Assembly: GCF_014195505.1 (NCBI RefSeq) | Contig: NZ_JACIBV010000001.1 | Coordinates: 3,906,001 to 3,970,000 of the forward strand | DNA length: 64,000 nucleotides | Direction: 5' to 3' | Source of the DNA: Nonomuraea dietziae | GTDB taxonomy: Bacteria; Actinomycetota; Actinomycetes; Streptosporangiales; Streptosporangiaceae | Shown here: positions 1 through 7,910 of the stretch, piece by piece | Numbering within the stretch: position 1 is the first letter of the stretch | Layout of the letters: every line of letters begins with the position of its first letter | Program-made: the position numbers and the translations under genes | Notes under the pieces: model-generated | What the model was told of the DNA's origin: nothing | What the model saw: only the letters and a program-made list of their open reading frames with translations | The model's database searches: none

Positions 1-2
1 GC

Positions 3-968
3 GACCGCTACGACGTGCTCGGACTCGACGTGGTCTGGACGGCGGAGTTCGCCGACAACGGCTGGATCATCCCCCTGGAGCGCGGGAGCTTCCCGCTCGA
101 CAGGTTCCTGCCGCCCGTCGTCGACACCGCGGTCTACAAGGGCAAGCTCTGGGCAGTGCCGTACACCAGCAACGCAGGGCTTCTCTACTACCGCAAGGAC
201 CTGGTGAAGAAGCCGCCCACGACCTGGGCCCAGCTTCGCTCCCAGGCTCTTTCGGCAACCAAGAAGCATGACATAGGCGGCTATGCGGGCCAGCTGGCCG
301 CCTACGAAGGACTCACCGTCAACTTCGCCGAGGCCGTGCAGTCGGCGGGCGGCACGCTCCCCGACCTCGACCAGGCCAAGGCCAAGCAGGCTCTCGACTT
401 CTTCACCCAGGGGCTGCGCGAGGGATGGATCCCCCCTCAGGCCCTGAACTACAAGGAGGAGGAGTCGAGGCTCGCCTTCCAGAACGGCCAGCTCGTCTTC
501 GCCCGCAACTGGCCCCACGCGTACGGCCCCGCCACCCAGTCCAAGGTGGCAGGCAAGTTCGCGGTGACCAGGCTGCCGGGCCTCGACGGGCCAGGATCGA
601 GCTCACTGGGCGGCGCCAACCTGGCGATCAGCGCCTACTCCAAGCGGCAGAACACCGCCCAGGAGTTCATCAAGTACTTCACCAGCCTGGAGAACGAGCG
701 CCGCGTCCTGACGGAAGGGTCCTTCCCTCCCGTGTGGGCGGAGCTCTACGACGACCCTGCGCTGATCAAGCGTTTCCCTTACCTGCCGGTGCTCAAAGAG
801 AGCATTCTCGCGGCCAAGCCTCGGCCGGTGAGCGCCAACTACAACCAGTTGAGCCTGGTGGTCGCGAGCGCGGTCTCCAAAGCGCTCAGCCCGCCCTACG
901 ACCAGTCCACCGATGACGTGGCCGCCTCCATGAAAGCGGAGTTGGCCGAGATCGTCGCAACCCAGTGA
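3..968 (+). CDS. Sugar ABC transporter substrate-binding protein, C-terminal part
   Basis: This is the last 321 codons of an extracellular sugar-binding protein; the start lies before the window. The reading frame is open from base 3 (DRYDVLGLDVVW) and ends at a TGA. The segment around VYKGKLWAVPYTSNAGLLYYR, followed by KPPTTWAQL, is the usual hinge region of family 1 solute-binding proteins such as trehalose/maltose binders (LpqY, ThuE type). Function: binds a sugar outside the membrane and delivers it to a permease pair. The next gene, 16 bases downstream, is a second binding protein, so two binders may share the permeases at 2311-4751, or this one may belong to an operon to the left. Family assignment is firm; the ligand cannot be read from the sequence. 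Confidence 0.88.
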   Translation, partial: DRYDVLGLDVVWTAEFADNGWIIPLERGSFPLDRFLPPVVDTAVYKGKLWAVPYTSNAGLLYYRKDLVKKPPTTWAQLRSQALSATKKHDIGGYAGQLAAYEGLTVNFAEAVQSAGGTLPDLDQAKAKQALDFFTQGLREGWIPPQALNYKEEESRLAFQNGQLVFARNWPHAYGPATQSKVAGKFAVTRLPGLDGPGSSSLGGANLAISAYSKRQNTAQEFIKYFTSLENERRVLTEGSFPPVWAELYDDPALIKRFPYLPVLKESILAAKPRPVSANYNQLSLVVASAVSKALSPPYDQSTDDVAASMKAELAEIVATQ

Positions 969-984
969 TTCGAGGTCAGGCATC

Positions 985-2298
985 ATGCGAAAAGCAGTTG
1001 TTCTGGCGGGGCTCGCCGTAGCCATCGCCGCGTGCGGCAACGCGCCGAGCACCACCCCCCAGGAGACGGGCGCCGCCAGCTCGGCCGCCCCCGCCAAGAA
1101 GACGCTGGAGGGGGTGAAGATCGAGGTCGCCGCCAAGTGGACGGGCGAGGAGCAGACCAACTTCGAGGCGGTGCTCAAGGCCTTCCAGGAGAAGACCGGC
1201 GCCCAGGTCACCTACGCCTCCACAGGTGAGGACACCGGCGCCTACCTCGGCCCGCGCATCCAGGGTGGCAGCCCGCCCGACGTGGCGATCCTTCCCCAGC
1301 CCGGTCTGGTGCAGCAGTACGCCGACCAGAAGGCGCTCAAGCCCCTCACCGCCGAGGTCCAGAAGCAGATCGACGACAACTACACCCCGTACTGGAAGGA
1401 GCTCGGCTCCGCGGGCGGCCAGGTGTACGGCGTGCTCGTCAAGGCCGCGCACAAGTCGATCATCTGGTACCGCGACGCCGCGTTCACCGACGCCGGCGTG
1501 CAGGCCCCGACCACCTGGGACGAGCTGATGAAGACCGCGCAGGCGGTCTCCGACTCCGGCACCCCGCCGTTCTCGCTGTGCGGCGCCTCCGGCTGGACGC
1601 TCACCGACCTGTTCGAGAACGTCTACCTCTCGACCGCGGGCCCCGAGAAGTACGACCAGCTCGCCAAGCACGAGATCCCCTGGACCGACGCCTCCGTGGT
1701 GACCGCGCTGGAGAAGATGGCCGGCATCTTCGGCAAGAAGGACTACATGGTCGGCGGCAACACCGGCGCCCTGCAGACCGACTTCCCGACCTGCGTGACC
1801 CAGGTGTACGGCCAGGACAAGGGCGCGATGGTCATCGAGGCCGACTTCGTGGCCGCCTCCGCCACCCAGTCCGGCGCGAAGATCGGCGAGACCGCGAAGA
1901 TCTTCCCCTTCCCGAAGGTCGGCGACACCGCTCCCGTCGTGCTGGGCGGCGACATCGCCGTGGCGCTGAAGGACTCCCCCGGCGCGATGGCGCTGCTGGA
2001 GTTCCTCGCCTCCAAGGAGGGCGGCGAGGTGTGGGCGAAGCTGCCCGGCTACCTGTCGCCGAACCGCAACGTCTCGCCTGACAACTACCCGAGCGAGCTG
2101 ACCAAGCAGCTGGCGCAGACCATCATCTCCGCCGGCGAGACGGTCCGATACGACATGTCCGACCTCGCGCCGAGCGCCTTCGGCGGAACCGACGGCAAGG
2201 GCGAGTGGAAGGTCCTGCAGGACTTCCTGCGCGACCCGTCCGACGCCAAGGCAGCCGCCAAGGCCCTGGAGACCGAGGCCGCCAAGGCCTGGAAGTAA
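985..2298 (+). CDS. Alpha-glucoside-type ABC transporter substrate-binding lipoprotein
   Basis: A 437-residue binding lipoprotein. A hydrophobic signal peptide ends in the lipobox AIAAC with Cys17 as the lipidation site, followed by a Ser/Thr/Pro-rich linker and a full-length family 1 sugar-binding fold. Inner motifs such as TTWDELMKTA and GGDIAVALKDSPGA are those of alpha-glucoside binders (AglE type). The gene is 16 bases after another binding protein and 12 bases before the first permease, so it is the cognate receptor of the importer at 2311-4751. No ATPase is encoded here; actinomycete sugar importers of this type usually share one MsiK-type ATPase encoded elsewhere. The alpha-glucoside label rests on resemblance and operon form and is less certain than the family. 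Confidence 0.9.
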   Translation: MRKAVVLAGLAVAIAACGNAPSTTPQETGAASSAAPAKKTLEGVKIEVAAKWTGEEQTNFEAVLKAFQEKTGAQVTYASTGEDTGAYLGPRIQGGSPPDVAILPQPGLVQQYADQKALKPLTAEVQKQIDDNYTPYWKELGSAGGQVYGVLVKAAHKSIIWYRDAAFTDAGVQAPTTWDELMKTAQAVSDSGTPPFSLCGASGWTLTDLFENVYLSTAGPEKYDQLAKHEIPWTDASVVTALEKMAGIFGKKDYMVGGNTGALQTDFPTCVTQVYGQDKGAMVIEADFVAASATQSGAKIGETAKIFPFPKVGDTAPVVLGGDIAVALKDSPGAMALLEFLASKEGGEVWAKLPGYLSPNRNVSPDNYPSELTKQLAQTIISAGETVRYDMSDLAPSAFGGTDGKGEWKVLQDFLRDPSDAKAAAKALETEAAKAWK

Positions 2299-2310
2299 AG
2301 GGGCGAGGCC

Positions 2311-3876
2311 GTGACCGACCGGTTGAACGGCCCGACCGACCCGCGCGACGAGGTGTCGCGCGGGTCCTCCCCCGGGCCAGAACCCACCCCCCAGACGGCG
2401 ACTTCGGGCTCCGCCTCCGCGGACAATCCCGACCCCGCCCACACCTCCGACTCCGCCGACCCCGCCCGCGCCGCGGCCTCCCCCGCTGAGGGCGCCGCAT
2501 CGGGGCCGGGCACCCGCAGGACCGCCGCCTCGGAGGAACCCGAGCTGGCGACGGCGGGAGGGGCCGCGCCCACCGTTGCGCCGGCGCCCGGCAAGAACAG
2601 GCTGGGCCCCTCCGCCGCGGTGGCCTGGTTCTTCGTGCTCCCCGCGATGCTGCTGCTGGGCATCTGGGTGATCTATCCGATCATCTACTCGATCTTCCGC
2701 AGCCTCTACGACGCCACGGGCACCCAGTTCGTCGGCCTGGAGAACTTCGGCACGATCTTCACCGACTCCGGCACGCTCACCACGATCAGGAACAACCTCA
2801 TCTGGGTGATCGTGGCCCCGATCCTGGTCACCACGCTGGGTCTGATCTTCGCGGTGCTCACCGAGCGCATCAAGTGGACCACCGCGTTCAAGCTGATCGT
2901 GTTCATGCCGATGGCCGTCTCACTGCTGGCCGCGGGCGTCATCTTCCGCCTCGTCTACGAGGAGGACCCCGACCGCGGCGCGGCCAACGCGATCATGTCC
3001 ACCATCTCCGGGGTGTTCTCCTCCGGTGGCGGCCTGGAGGGAGCGCGGCCAAGGGAGAACGACGCCTCGCCCGTCACGGCGCAGGGCGACACAGTCGTCA
3101 CCAAGCAGCCCGCGCAGGCGGGCCAGCCGGTGCTGATCCCGCTGGTCGGGCTCAAGCCCGAGGCCGTTCCCTCCGACGCGCAGACGGCCAAGCCCGCCGC
3201 GGGCGACGGCCTCACCGGCACGGTGTGGCTCGACTTCACCGCGGGAGGCGGCGGCAAGGCAGGCGAGGTCGACGGCACGGAGAAGGGCCTGCCGGGGGTG
3301 ACGGTGGAGGCGGTCAGCGGCGGTCAGGTCGCGGCCACCACCACGACGGCCGCCGACGGGACCTTCCGTTTCGACGGGCTCGCGCAGGGCTCCTACACGG
3401 TACGGCTGCCGCAGTCGAACTTCGAGGCGCCCTTCAACGGCCTGACCTGGCTCGGGCCCACCCTGATCACGCCCGCCATCATCGGCGCGTTCGTCTGGGT
3501 GTGGGCGGGCTTCGCGATGGTGCTGATCGCGGCGGGCCTGTCGGCCATCCCGCGTGACGCGCTGGAGGCGGCGCGCATCGACGGCGCGACCGAGTGGCAG
3601 GTCTTCAGGAAGATCACCGTGCCGCTGCTCTCTCCCGTGCTGCTCGTCGTGTTCGTCACGATGATCATCAATACGCTGAAGGTCTTCGACCTGGTCTTCA
3701 TCATCGCGCCAGGCTCGGTGCAGCCGAACGCGAACGTGATCGCGCTGGAGATGTGGCGAGTCTCCTTCGGCGGCGGGAACAACCAGGGACTCGGCAGCGC
3801 GTTGGCGATCTTCCTGCTCATCCTGGTCCTGCCGTTCATGATCATGAACATCCGCCGGTTCAGGAGGGAGCAGTGA
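2311..3876 (+). CDS. Sugar ABC transporter permease 1 with Cna-B-like extracellular insert
   Basis: A 521-residue inner-membrane permease, against about 300 for the usual family member. Start is GTG with an AGGGGCGAGG ribosome site. Residues 1 to about 100 are an extra Pro/Ala/Ser/Asp-rich, probably disordered cytoplasmic tail. Transmembrane helices lie near 105-128, 165-186, 196-217, 384-410 and two more after the EAA loop (EAARIDGATEWQVFRKI). Between helices 3 and 4, residues about 218-370 form an insert; its second half (GLPGVTVEAV, then TTAADGTFRFDGLAQGSYTV) is a typical Cna-B/carboxypeptidase-regulatory beta-sandwich. By topology this loop is outside the cell, the same place as the MalF P2 loop that contacts maltose-binding protein. 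Stop overlaps the next start. Confidence 0.92.
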   Translation: MTDRLNGPTDPRDEVSRGSSPGPEPTPQTATSGSASADNPDPAHTSDSADPARAAASPAEGAASGPGTRRTAASEEPELATAGGAAPTVAPAPGKNRLGPSAAVAWFFVLPAMLLLGIWVIYPIIYSIFRSLYDATGTQFVGLENFGTIFTDSGTLTTIRNNLIWVIVAPILVTTLGLIFAVLTERIKWTTAFKLIVFMPMAVSLLAAGVIFRLVYEEDPDRGAANAIMSTISGVFSSGGGLEGARPRENDASPVTAQGDTVVTKQPAQAGQPVLIPLVGLKPEAVPSDAQTAKPAAGDGLTGTVWLDFTAGGGGKAGEVDGTEKGLPGVTVEAVSGGQVAATTTTAADGTFRFDGLAQGSYTVRLPQSNFEAPFNGLTWLGPTLITPAIIGAFVWVWAGFAMVLIAAGLSAIPRDALEAARIDGATEWQVFRKITVPLLSPVLLVVFVTMIINTLKVFDLVFIIAPGSVQPNANVIALEMWRVSFGGGNNQGLGSALAIFLLILVLPFMIMNIRRFRREQ

Positions 3877-4751
3877 TGGCTGACGTCCAGGCGGGAACGG
3901 TGAAACGAGGCCCGCTCAGCAGGATCGTCGACCGTCTCGGCAGCGGCGCCGTCCAGGTGCTGATGATCCTGATCGGCCTGTTCTGGCTGGTGCCGACGCT
4001 CGGCCTGCTGGTGGTCTCGATGCGAGACGAGACCGCGAACAACGCCGAGGGCTGGTGGACGATCTTCACCAAGCCCGCCGAGCTGACTCTCAGCAACTAC
4101 GCCAGCCTGCTGGCGACCGGCTTCTCGGCCTCCTTCTGGAACACCGTCATGATCACGGTGCCCACCACGATCCTGGTGATCGGCATCGCGGCGATGGCCG
4201 CCTACGCCTTCGCCTGGATGGACTTCAAGGGACGCGACCCGCTGTTCCTTGTCGTCGTCGGCCTGCTGATCGTGCCGATCCAGATCGCGCTGATCCCGAT
4301 CGCCACGCTGTACGGCCAGGCCGGGATCTTCGGCACGATCCCCGGCGTGGTCCTCTTCCACGTCGCCTTCGGACTCCCCTTCGCGATCTTCCTGCTCCGC
4401 AACTTCTTCGTCGGCATCCCCGCCTCGCTGCTCGAGGCGGCCAGGATGGACGGCGCGTCGGAGTGGAAGATCTTCTCGACGGTGGTGTTCCCGCTCGGCA
4501 AGCCCGCGATCGCGTCACTGGGCATCTTCCAGTTCCTGTGGGTGTGGAACGACCTGCTCATCGCCCTGGTCTTCGCCGATGCGTCGAACCAGCCGATGAC
4601 CAAGGCCCTGCAGTCGCAGATGCGGCAGTTCGGTACCAACGTGGACATCATCGCGCCCGGAGCCTTCCTGTCGCTGATCATCCCGCTGGTCCTGTTCTTC
4701 GCCTTCCAGCGCTACTTCGTGCAGGGCATGATGGCCGGTTCGGTCAAGTGA
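3876..4751 (+). CDS. Sugar ABC transporter permease 2
   Basis: A 291-residue permease of the MalG/AglG type, second membrane subunit of the importer that begins at 985. Six hydrophobic segments are visible, and the cytoplasmic EAA coupling loop reads LLEAARMDGASEWKIFSTVV near residue 190, which docks on the ATPase. The ATG start shares its A with the TGA stop of permease 1 (TGATG), so the two are translationally coupled. I chose this start over a much longer upstream reading frame because that frame only runs antisense-like through the first permease. A hairpin downstream at 4758-4790 probably ends the operon. The shared ATPase is not in the window. Confidence 0.94.
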   Translation: MADVQAGTVKRGPLSRIVDRLGSGAVQVLMILIGLFWLVPTLGLLVVSMRDETANNAEGWWTIFTKPAELTLSNYASLLATGFSASFWNTVMITVPTTILVIGIAAMAAYAFAWMDFKGRDPLFLVVVGLLIVPIQIALIPIATLYGQAGIFGTIPGVVLFHVAFGLPFAIFLLRNFFVGIPASLLEAARMDGASEWKIFSTVVFPLGKPAIASLGIFQFLWVWNDLLIALVFADASNQPMTKALQSQMRQFGTNVDIIAPGAFLSLIIPLVLFFAFQRYFVQGMMAGSVK

Positions 4752-4757
4752 TCCACT

Positions 4758-4790
4758 GGGCGCCCGTCTCGCGGCGGCAGGCGGGCGCCC
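4758..4790 (+). terminator. Putative terminator after the sugar importer
   Basis: Perfect 9-bp inverted repeat GGGCGCCCG / CGGGCGCCC separated by 15 bases, starting 7 bases after the permease stop codon. No long T-run follows, as is common in actinomycetes, so efficiency is a guess. Confidence 0.5.
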
Positions 4791-4852
4791 GGTCCCCCTT
4801 TGTGATCTTTTCTGGACGGCGTGCGCCCCGCTCGCTCTGATCGATAGGGTGC

Positions 4853-5536
4853 ATGACCATGGCCGGTCGTCCCCTACACGAAGTAGTCGAATCCGGATGG
4901 GCGAGCGCCCTCGAGCCCGTCGCCGAACGGATCTCCCTCATGGGCGAGTTCCTCCGGGACGAGATCGCCGAGGGCAGGCAGTACCTCCCCTCCGGAGCCC
5001 ACGTCCTGCGCGCCTTCAACCAGCCCTTTGACGAGGTCAAGGTGCTGATCGTCGGCCAGGACCCCTACCCCACGCCAGGACACCCCGTCGGGCTGTCCTT
5101 CTCCGTGGCCCCCGACGTGCGCCCGCTGCCCGGCAGCCTGCGCAACATCTACAAGGAGATGGAGAGCGATCTCGGCCTGCCCATGCCCTCCAACGGCGAC
5201 CTGACCCCCTGGGCCGAGCAGGGCGTCCTGCTGCTCAACAGGGTGCTGACCGTCATGCCGGGCAAGCCGGCCTCCCACCGGGGCAAGGGCTGGGAGGAGG
5301 TCACCGAGCAGGCCATCCACGCCCTCGTCGCCCGCGACAAGCCGATGGTGGCCATCCTCTGGGGCCGCGACGCGCGCAACCTCGCCCCGATGCTCGGCAG
5401 CGTGCCGCGCATCGAGTCCGCGCACCCTTCCCCGCTGTCGGCCCGCAGCGGTTTCTTCGGCTCACGGCCCTTCAGCCGCGCCAATGAACTGCTCATCCAG
5501 CAAGGCGCGACACCTGTCGAGTGGAAGCTGCCCTAG
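4853..5536 (+). CDS. ung: Uracil-DNA glycosylase, family 1
   Basis: A 227-residue family 1 uracil-DNA glycosylase, which removes uracil from DNA made by cytosine deamination or dUTP incorporation and starts base-excision repair. The water-activating motif [13 protein letters not shown] has the catalytic Asp70, and the second catalytic motif is AHPSPLSA with His191. The stretch [15 protein letters not shown] is the usual uracil-pocket segment. Length equals the family norm. An alternative ATG lies two codons in; the first ATG is used here. It stands between the importer terminator and a small acidic protein gene 11 bases downstream, with which it may be co-transcribed. Confidence 0.97.
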   Translation: MTMAGRPLHEVVESGWASALEPVAERISLMGEFLRDEIAEGRQYLPSGAHVLRAFNQPFDEVKVLIVGQDPYPTPGHPVGLSFSVAPDVRPLPGSLRNIYKEMESDLGLPMPSNGDLTPWAEQGVLLLNRVLTVMPGKPASHRGKGWEEVTEQAIHALVARDKPMVAILWGRDARNLAPMLGSVPRIESAHPSPLSARSGFFGSRPFSRANELLIQQGATPVEWKLP

Positions 5537-5547
5537 GCTCTTTTCCC

Positions 5548-5874
5548 ATGAGTGATGAAGAAAAGTTCCTCCGCCTCACGGTCGAGCTGACCGTCGAGGT
5601 GCTGGACGTCGCCGCCCTGCAGGCGGCCGCCCTCGCCGAGATCCGGCACCCTGACGCCGACCTCGACGAGGACGAGCGCAAGGAGCAGGCCGAGCTGGTG
5701 AGTTCCGACGAGACGGGCGCGACCGCCCTTCAGTGGCTGATCGAGCCCGACCACGTGCTGTCCCTGATCGAGCACGTCCAGGAGGTCGAGCCGCGGGAGG
5801 CCGTGCTGGGCGTCGAGCCCTCCGACGGGCCCAGCGACGAGGACGAGGACGACCACGAGGGTCACGACCACTGA
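5548..5874 (+). CDS. Small acidic protein of unknown function
   Basis: A 108-residue protein with no family I recognise. It starts at ATG (MSDEEKFLRL) 11 bases after the ung stop; an in-frame upstream GTG would overlap ung and has no better ribosome site. The N-terminal two thirds looks like a small alpha/beta domain (LTVELTVEVLDVAALQAAAL, then ATALQWLIEPDHVLSLIEHV); the C-terminal 20 residues are almost only Asp, Glu and His (DEDEDDHEGHDH), which could bind divalent metal ions. No signal peptide or membrane segment. A 13-bp hairpin follows directly, so ung and this gene probably form one transcription unit. Confidence 0.75.
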   Translation: MSDEEKFLRLTVELTVEVLDVAALQAAALAEIRHPDADLDEDERKEQAELVSSDETGATALQWLIEPDHVLSLIEHVQEVEPREAVLGVEPSDGPSDEDEDDHEGHDH

Positions 5875-5881
5875 CGCTCGG

Positions 5882-5911
5882 GGTGGGTGGGAGCCCGCGC
5901 TCCCACCCACC
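5882..5911 (+). terminator. Strong intrinsic hairpin terminator
   Basis: Perfect 13-bp stem GGTGGGTGGGAGC / GCTCCCACCCACC with a 4-base loop, 8 bases after the preceding stop codon. It lies entirely between genes and would end transcription of the ung unit. Confidence 0.8.
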
Positions 5912-5927
5912 GCCCTAGGATCGAAGC

Positions 5928-6218
5928 ATGATCGTTGCTTTCTCCATCACCCCGCTGGGAGTCGGCGAGGGTGTCTCCGAGCCTGTCGCGCGCGCCGTCA
6001 AGGTGGTGCGCGACAGCGGACTGCCCAACCACACCGACGCCATGTTCACCACCGTCGAAGGCGAGTGGGACGAGGTGATGGACGTGCTCAAGCGTGCGGT
6101 GGAGGCGGTGGCCGAGGTCGCTCCCCGCGTCAGCCTGGTGCTCAAGGCCGATGTACGGCCCGGCGTCACTGACGGCATGACCGGCAAGGTCGAACGCCTG
6201 GAAGCCCACCTCCGGTAG
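5928..6218 (+). CDS. MTH1187/YkoF-like thiamine-binding family protein
   Basis: A 96-residue protein of the MTH1187/DUF77 family of small ferredoxin-like-fold proteins, some of which bind thiamine. Recognisable features are the N-terminal strand [16 protein letters not shown], the central [20 protein letters not shown] with the ligand-contact region, and the final [17 protein letters not shown]. The length fits the family, which acts as homo-oligomers in the cytoplasm; a role in thiamine homeostasis is known for some members but is inferred here. It is a lone gene, bounded on the left by a strong terminator and on the right by a short hairpin and a promoter region with three direct repeats. 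Confidence 0.88.
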   Translation: MIVAFSITPLGVGEGVSEPVARAVKVVRDSGLPNHTDAMFTTVEGEWDEVMDVLKRAVEAVAEVAPRVSLVLKADVRPGVTDGMTGKVERLEAHLR

Positions 6219-6231
6219 GGCGTGACGCCCT
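6217..6231 (+). terminator. Short hairpin at the end of the thiamine-binding gene
   Basis: AGGGCG-TGA-CGCCCT, a 6-bp perfect stem with a 3-base loop that overlaps the stop codon. Small, so it may be a weak terminator or chance. Confidence 0.3.
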
Positions 6232-6244
6232 GCGGGCGGCACAG

Positions 6245-6309
6245 ACGCGACATATCTTGACCGTCCCGAGAACGCGTCATATCTTGATGCGTGACGCGAC
6301 ATATCTCGA
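6245..6309 (+). promoter_or_regulatory. Three direct 16-bp repeats upstream of the FAD monooxygenase
   Basis: Three near-identical copies of ACGCGACATATCTTGA occur at 6245-6260, 6272-6287 (one mismatch) and 6294-6309 (one mismatch). Their starts are 27 and 22 bases apart, and the last ends 11 bases before the ATG at 6321. The spacing and position suggest binding sites of a regulator that blocks transcription or translation start. The core CATATCTTGA resembles AT-rich PadR/TetR-type half sites in otherwise GC-rich DNA; the binding protein is unknown. The downstream HxlR-peroxiredoxin regulator is one candidate, but its own upstream palindrome has a different sequence. Confidence 0.7.
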
Positions 6310-6320
6310 AGGGCGGAACG

Positions 6321-7886
6321 ATGAGAGTACCTGTCCTGATCGTCGGCGGCGGCTACGCGGGGCTCAGCGCCGCCACCATGCTCGCCTGGCGCGGTGTCCC
6401 CGTCCTGCTGGTCGAACGGCACGCGAGCACCTCGCTGCAGCCCAAGGCCTTCGGCGTCAACATGCGCGCCATGGAGCTGCTGCGTCCGGTGCCGGGGCTG
6501 GAGAAGGAGCTGTCCGGCATCTGGCAGGGCATCGGCGACAGCATGCGCATCGCCGTGGCCTCCAGCCTCACCGACCCCGAGCCGAACATCCTCTTCGACA
6601 CCAGCGCCGTGCCCTTCCCCACGCACCTCTCGCCCGCTCCCGACCTCGGGGCGCCGCAGGCGGAGGTCGAGCGCGTGCTGCGCGCCAAGGCCGAGGAGCT
6701 GGGCGCGGACCTGCGCTTCTCCACCGAGTTCGTCTCGCTCGAGCAGGACGACGACGGAGTGACCGCGCTCATCCGCGCCGAGGACGGGACGGAGACGACC
6801 GTCCTCGCCGACTACGTCATCGCCGCCGACGGCTACCGCAGCCGGCTTCGCGCCCAGCTCGGCATCCCCACCTCGGGAAGAGGCGTGCTGAACCACCTGC
6901 AGGCGATCATGTTCGACGCCGACCTCAGCACGCTGGTCAACGAGCGCGAGGTCACGCTCTGGTACCTGCAGCGCCCTGAGTACACCGGCGTCTTCATCAC
7001 CGGCACAGGCGTCGGCGCGCACGTGCTGGGCGTCACCTACGAGGGCGAGCCCGACCCCGACCACGAGAAGCTCGTCAGGCTGGGCGTGGGCGTGCCCGAC
7101 CTCGACGTCACCGTCCTCGACACGGCGACCTTCCCCACCGCGCACGTCCTGGCCGACCGGTACAGGGAGGGCAGGGTGTTCCTGGCCGGCGACGCCGCCC
7201 ACACGATGCCCCCGACAGGCGGCCAGGGCGGCAGCACCGCGCTGCAGGACGGCTGCGACCTGGCCTGGCGGCTCTGGCTGGTCATCACGGGACAGGCCGG
7301 CCCGCGTTTCCTCGACTCCTACGACGCCGAGCGCCGTCCCATCGGGAAGCTGACGGCCGACGCCCAGCTCGCCAACCTGGGCTTCCGCATGCCGCCCGCC
7401 CAGCGCGTCGACTACCCTGCCCCGCTCGAGGACCCGTTCGCGGCGCTCCTCGGCTACCGCTACCACTCCTTCGCCATCCTCACCGAACCCGGCGACGACG
7501 GCTCGCTGCTGGAGGACCCGCGCACCCCCGACGGACGTCCCGGCGGCAGGGCCGCCCACGTGGTGCTCGACTGGGAGGGGCGGCGGATCTCCACGCACGA
7601 CCTGTTCGGGTCGGGATTCGTGCTGCTGGCCGGGCCGTACGGGCAGGCGTGGGTGGACGCCGGACGCGCGGTGAGGGACCAGCTCGGGCTCCGCCTGGCG
7701 CCGCACAGGATCGGCGGGGAGCTGCTGGACGTGGACGAGGTGTGGCTGGAGCGGTACGGCGTGAGCAAGAGCGGCGCGGTCCTCGTCCGGCCCGACGGGT
7801 TCATCGCCTGGCGCAGTCCTGGCGCGGACCTGGACCCCGCAGGCACGTTGGAGCGCGTCCTCCTCCAGATCCTCGCCCTCTGGTAA
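6321..7886 (+). CDS. FAD-dependent monooxygenase, aromatic hydroxylase type
   Basis: A 521-residue flavoprotein of the p-hydroxybenzoate hydroxylase-like family (MhpA, polyketide hydroxylase type). The FAD-binding Rossmann motif VGGGYAGLSAA is at the N-terminus, and the second FAD motif GDAAHTMPPTGGQGG is near residue 290, followed by the expected DLAWRLWLV helix. A C-terminal thioredoxin-like domain (about 420-521, VLVRPDGFIAWRS) is typical of the long members. It hydroxylates a phenolic or polyketide-like substrate with NAD(P)H and O2; the substrate cannot be inferred. I use the ATG at 6321 with GAAGGGCGG before it, rather than an upstream start inside the operator repeats. The regulator that follows starts 24 bases after the stop. 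Confidence 0.93.
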   Translation: MRVPVLIVGGGYAGLSAATMLAWRGVPVLLVERHASTSLQPKAFGVNMRAMELLRPVPGLEKELSGIWQGIGDSMRIAVASSLTDPEPNILFDTSAVPFPTHLSPAPDLGAPQAEVERVLRAKAEELGADLRFSTEFVSLEQDDDGVTALIRAEDGTETTVLADYVIAADGYRSRLRAQLGIPTSGRGVLNHLQAIMFDADLSTLVNEREVTLWYLQRPEYTGVFITGTGVGAHVLGVTYEGEPDPDHEKLVRLGVGVPDLDVTVLDTATFPTAHVLADRYREGRVFLAGDAAHTMPPTGGQGGSTALQDGCDLAWRLWLVITGQAGPRFLDSYDAERRPIGKLTADAQLANLGFRMPPAQRVDYPAPLEDPFAALLGYRYHSFAILTEPGDDGSLLEDPRTPDGRPGGRAAHVVLDWEGRRISTHDLFGSGFVLLAGPYGQAWVDAGRAVRDQLGLRLAPHRIGGELLDVDEVWLERYGVSKSGAVLVRPDGFIAWRSPGADLDPAGTLERVLLQILALW

Positions 7887-7902
7887 GTCTCCATTGGAGA
7901 CT
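7886..7902. promoter_or_regulatory. 17-bp palindrome before the HxlR-peroxiredoxin gene
   Basis: AGTCTCC-ATT-GGAGACT, a perfect 7-bp inverted repeat with a 3-base centre, between the monooxygenase stop (7884-7886) and the regulator start at 7911. HxlR proteins bind dyad sites as dimers, often at their own promoter, so autoregulation is the natural reading. It could also form a small RNA hairpin. Confidence 0.6.
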
Positions 7903-7910
7903 CACCGAGT

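Noticed and set aside
976..2442. 488-codon minus-strand frame opposite the binding-protein gene
   Set aside because: Antisense shadow of a clear lipoprotein gene, Gly/Val/Leu/Arg-rich without domain signs. The same holds for the long antisense frames at 5862-7706, 14007-15791, 20694-22538, 22781-24430, 26657-28240, 28080-30332 and 38650-40566.
2311..4751. Complete, self-contained sugar ABC transporter
   Set aside because: No ATPase gene accompanies either sugar importer in this window; a shared ATPase elsewhere is assumed.
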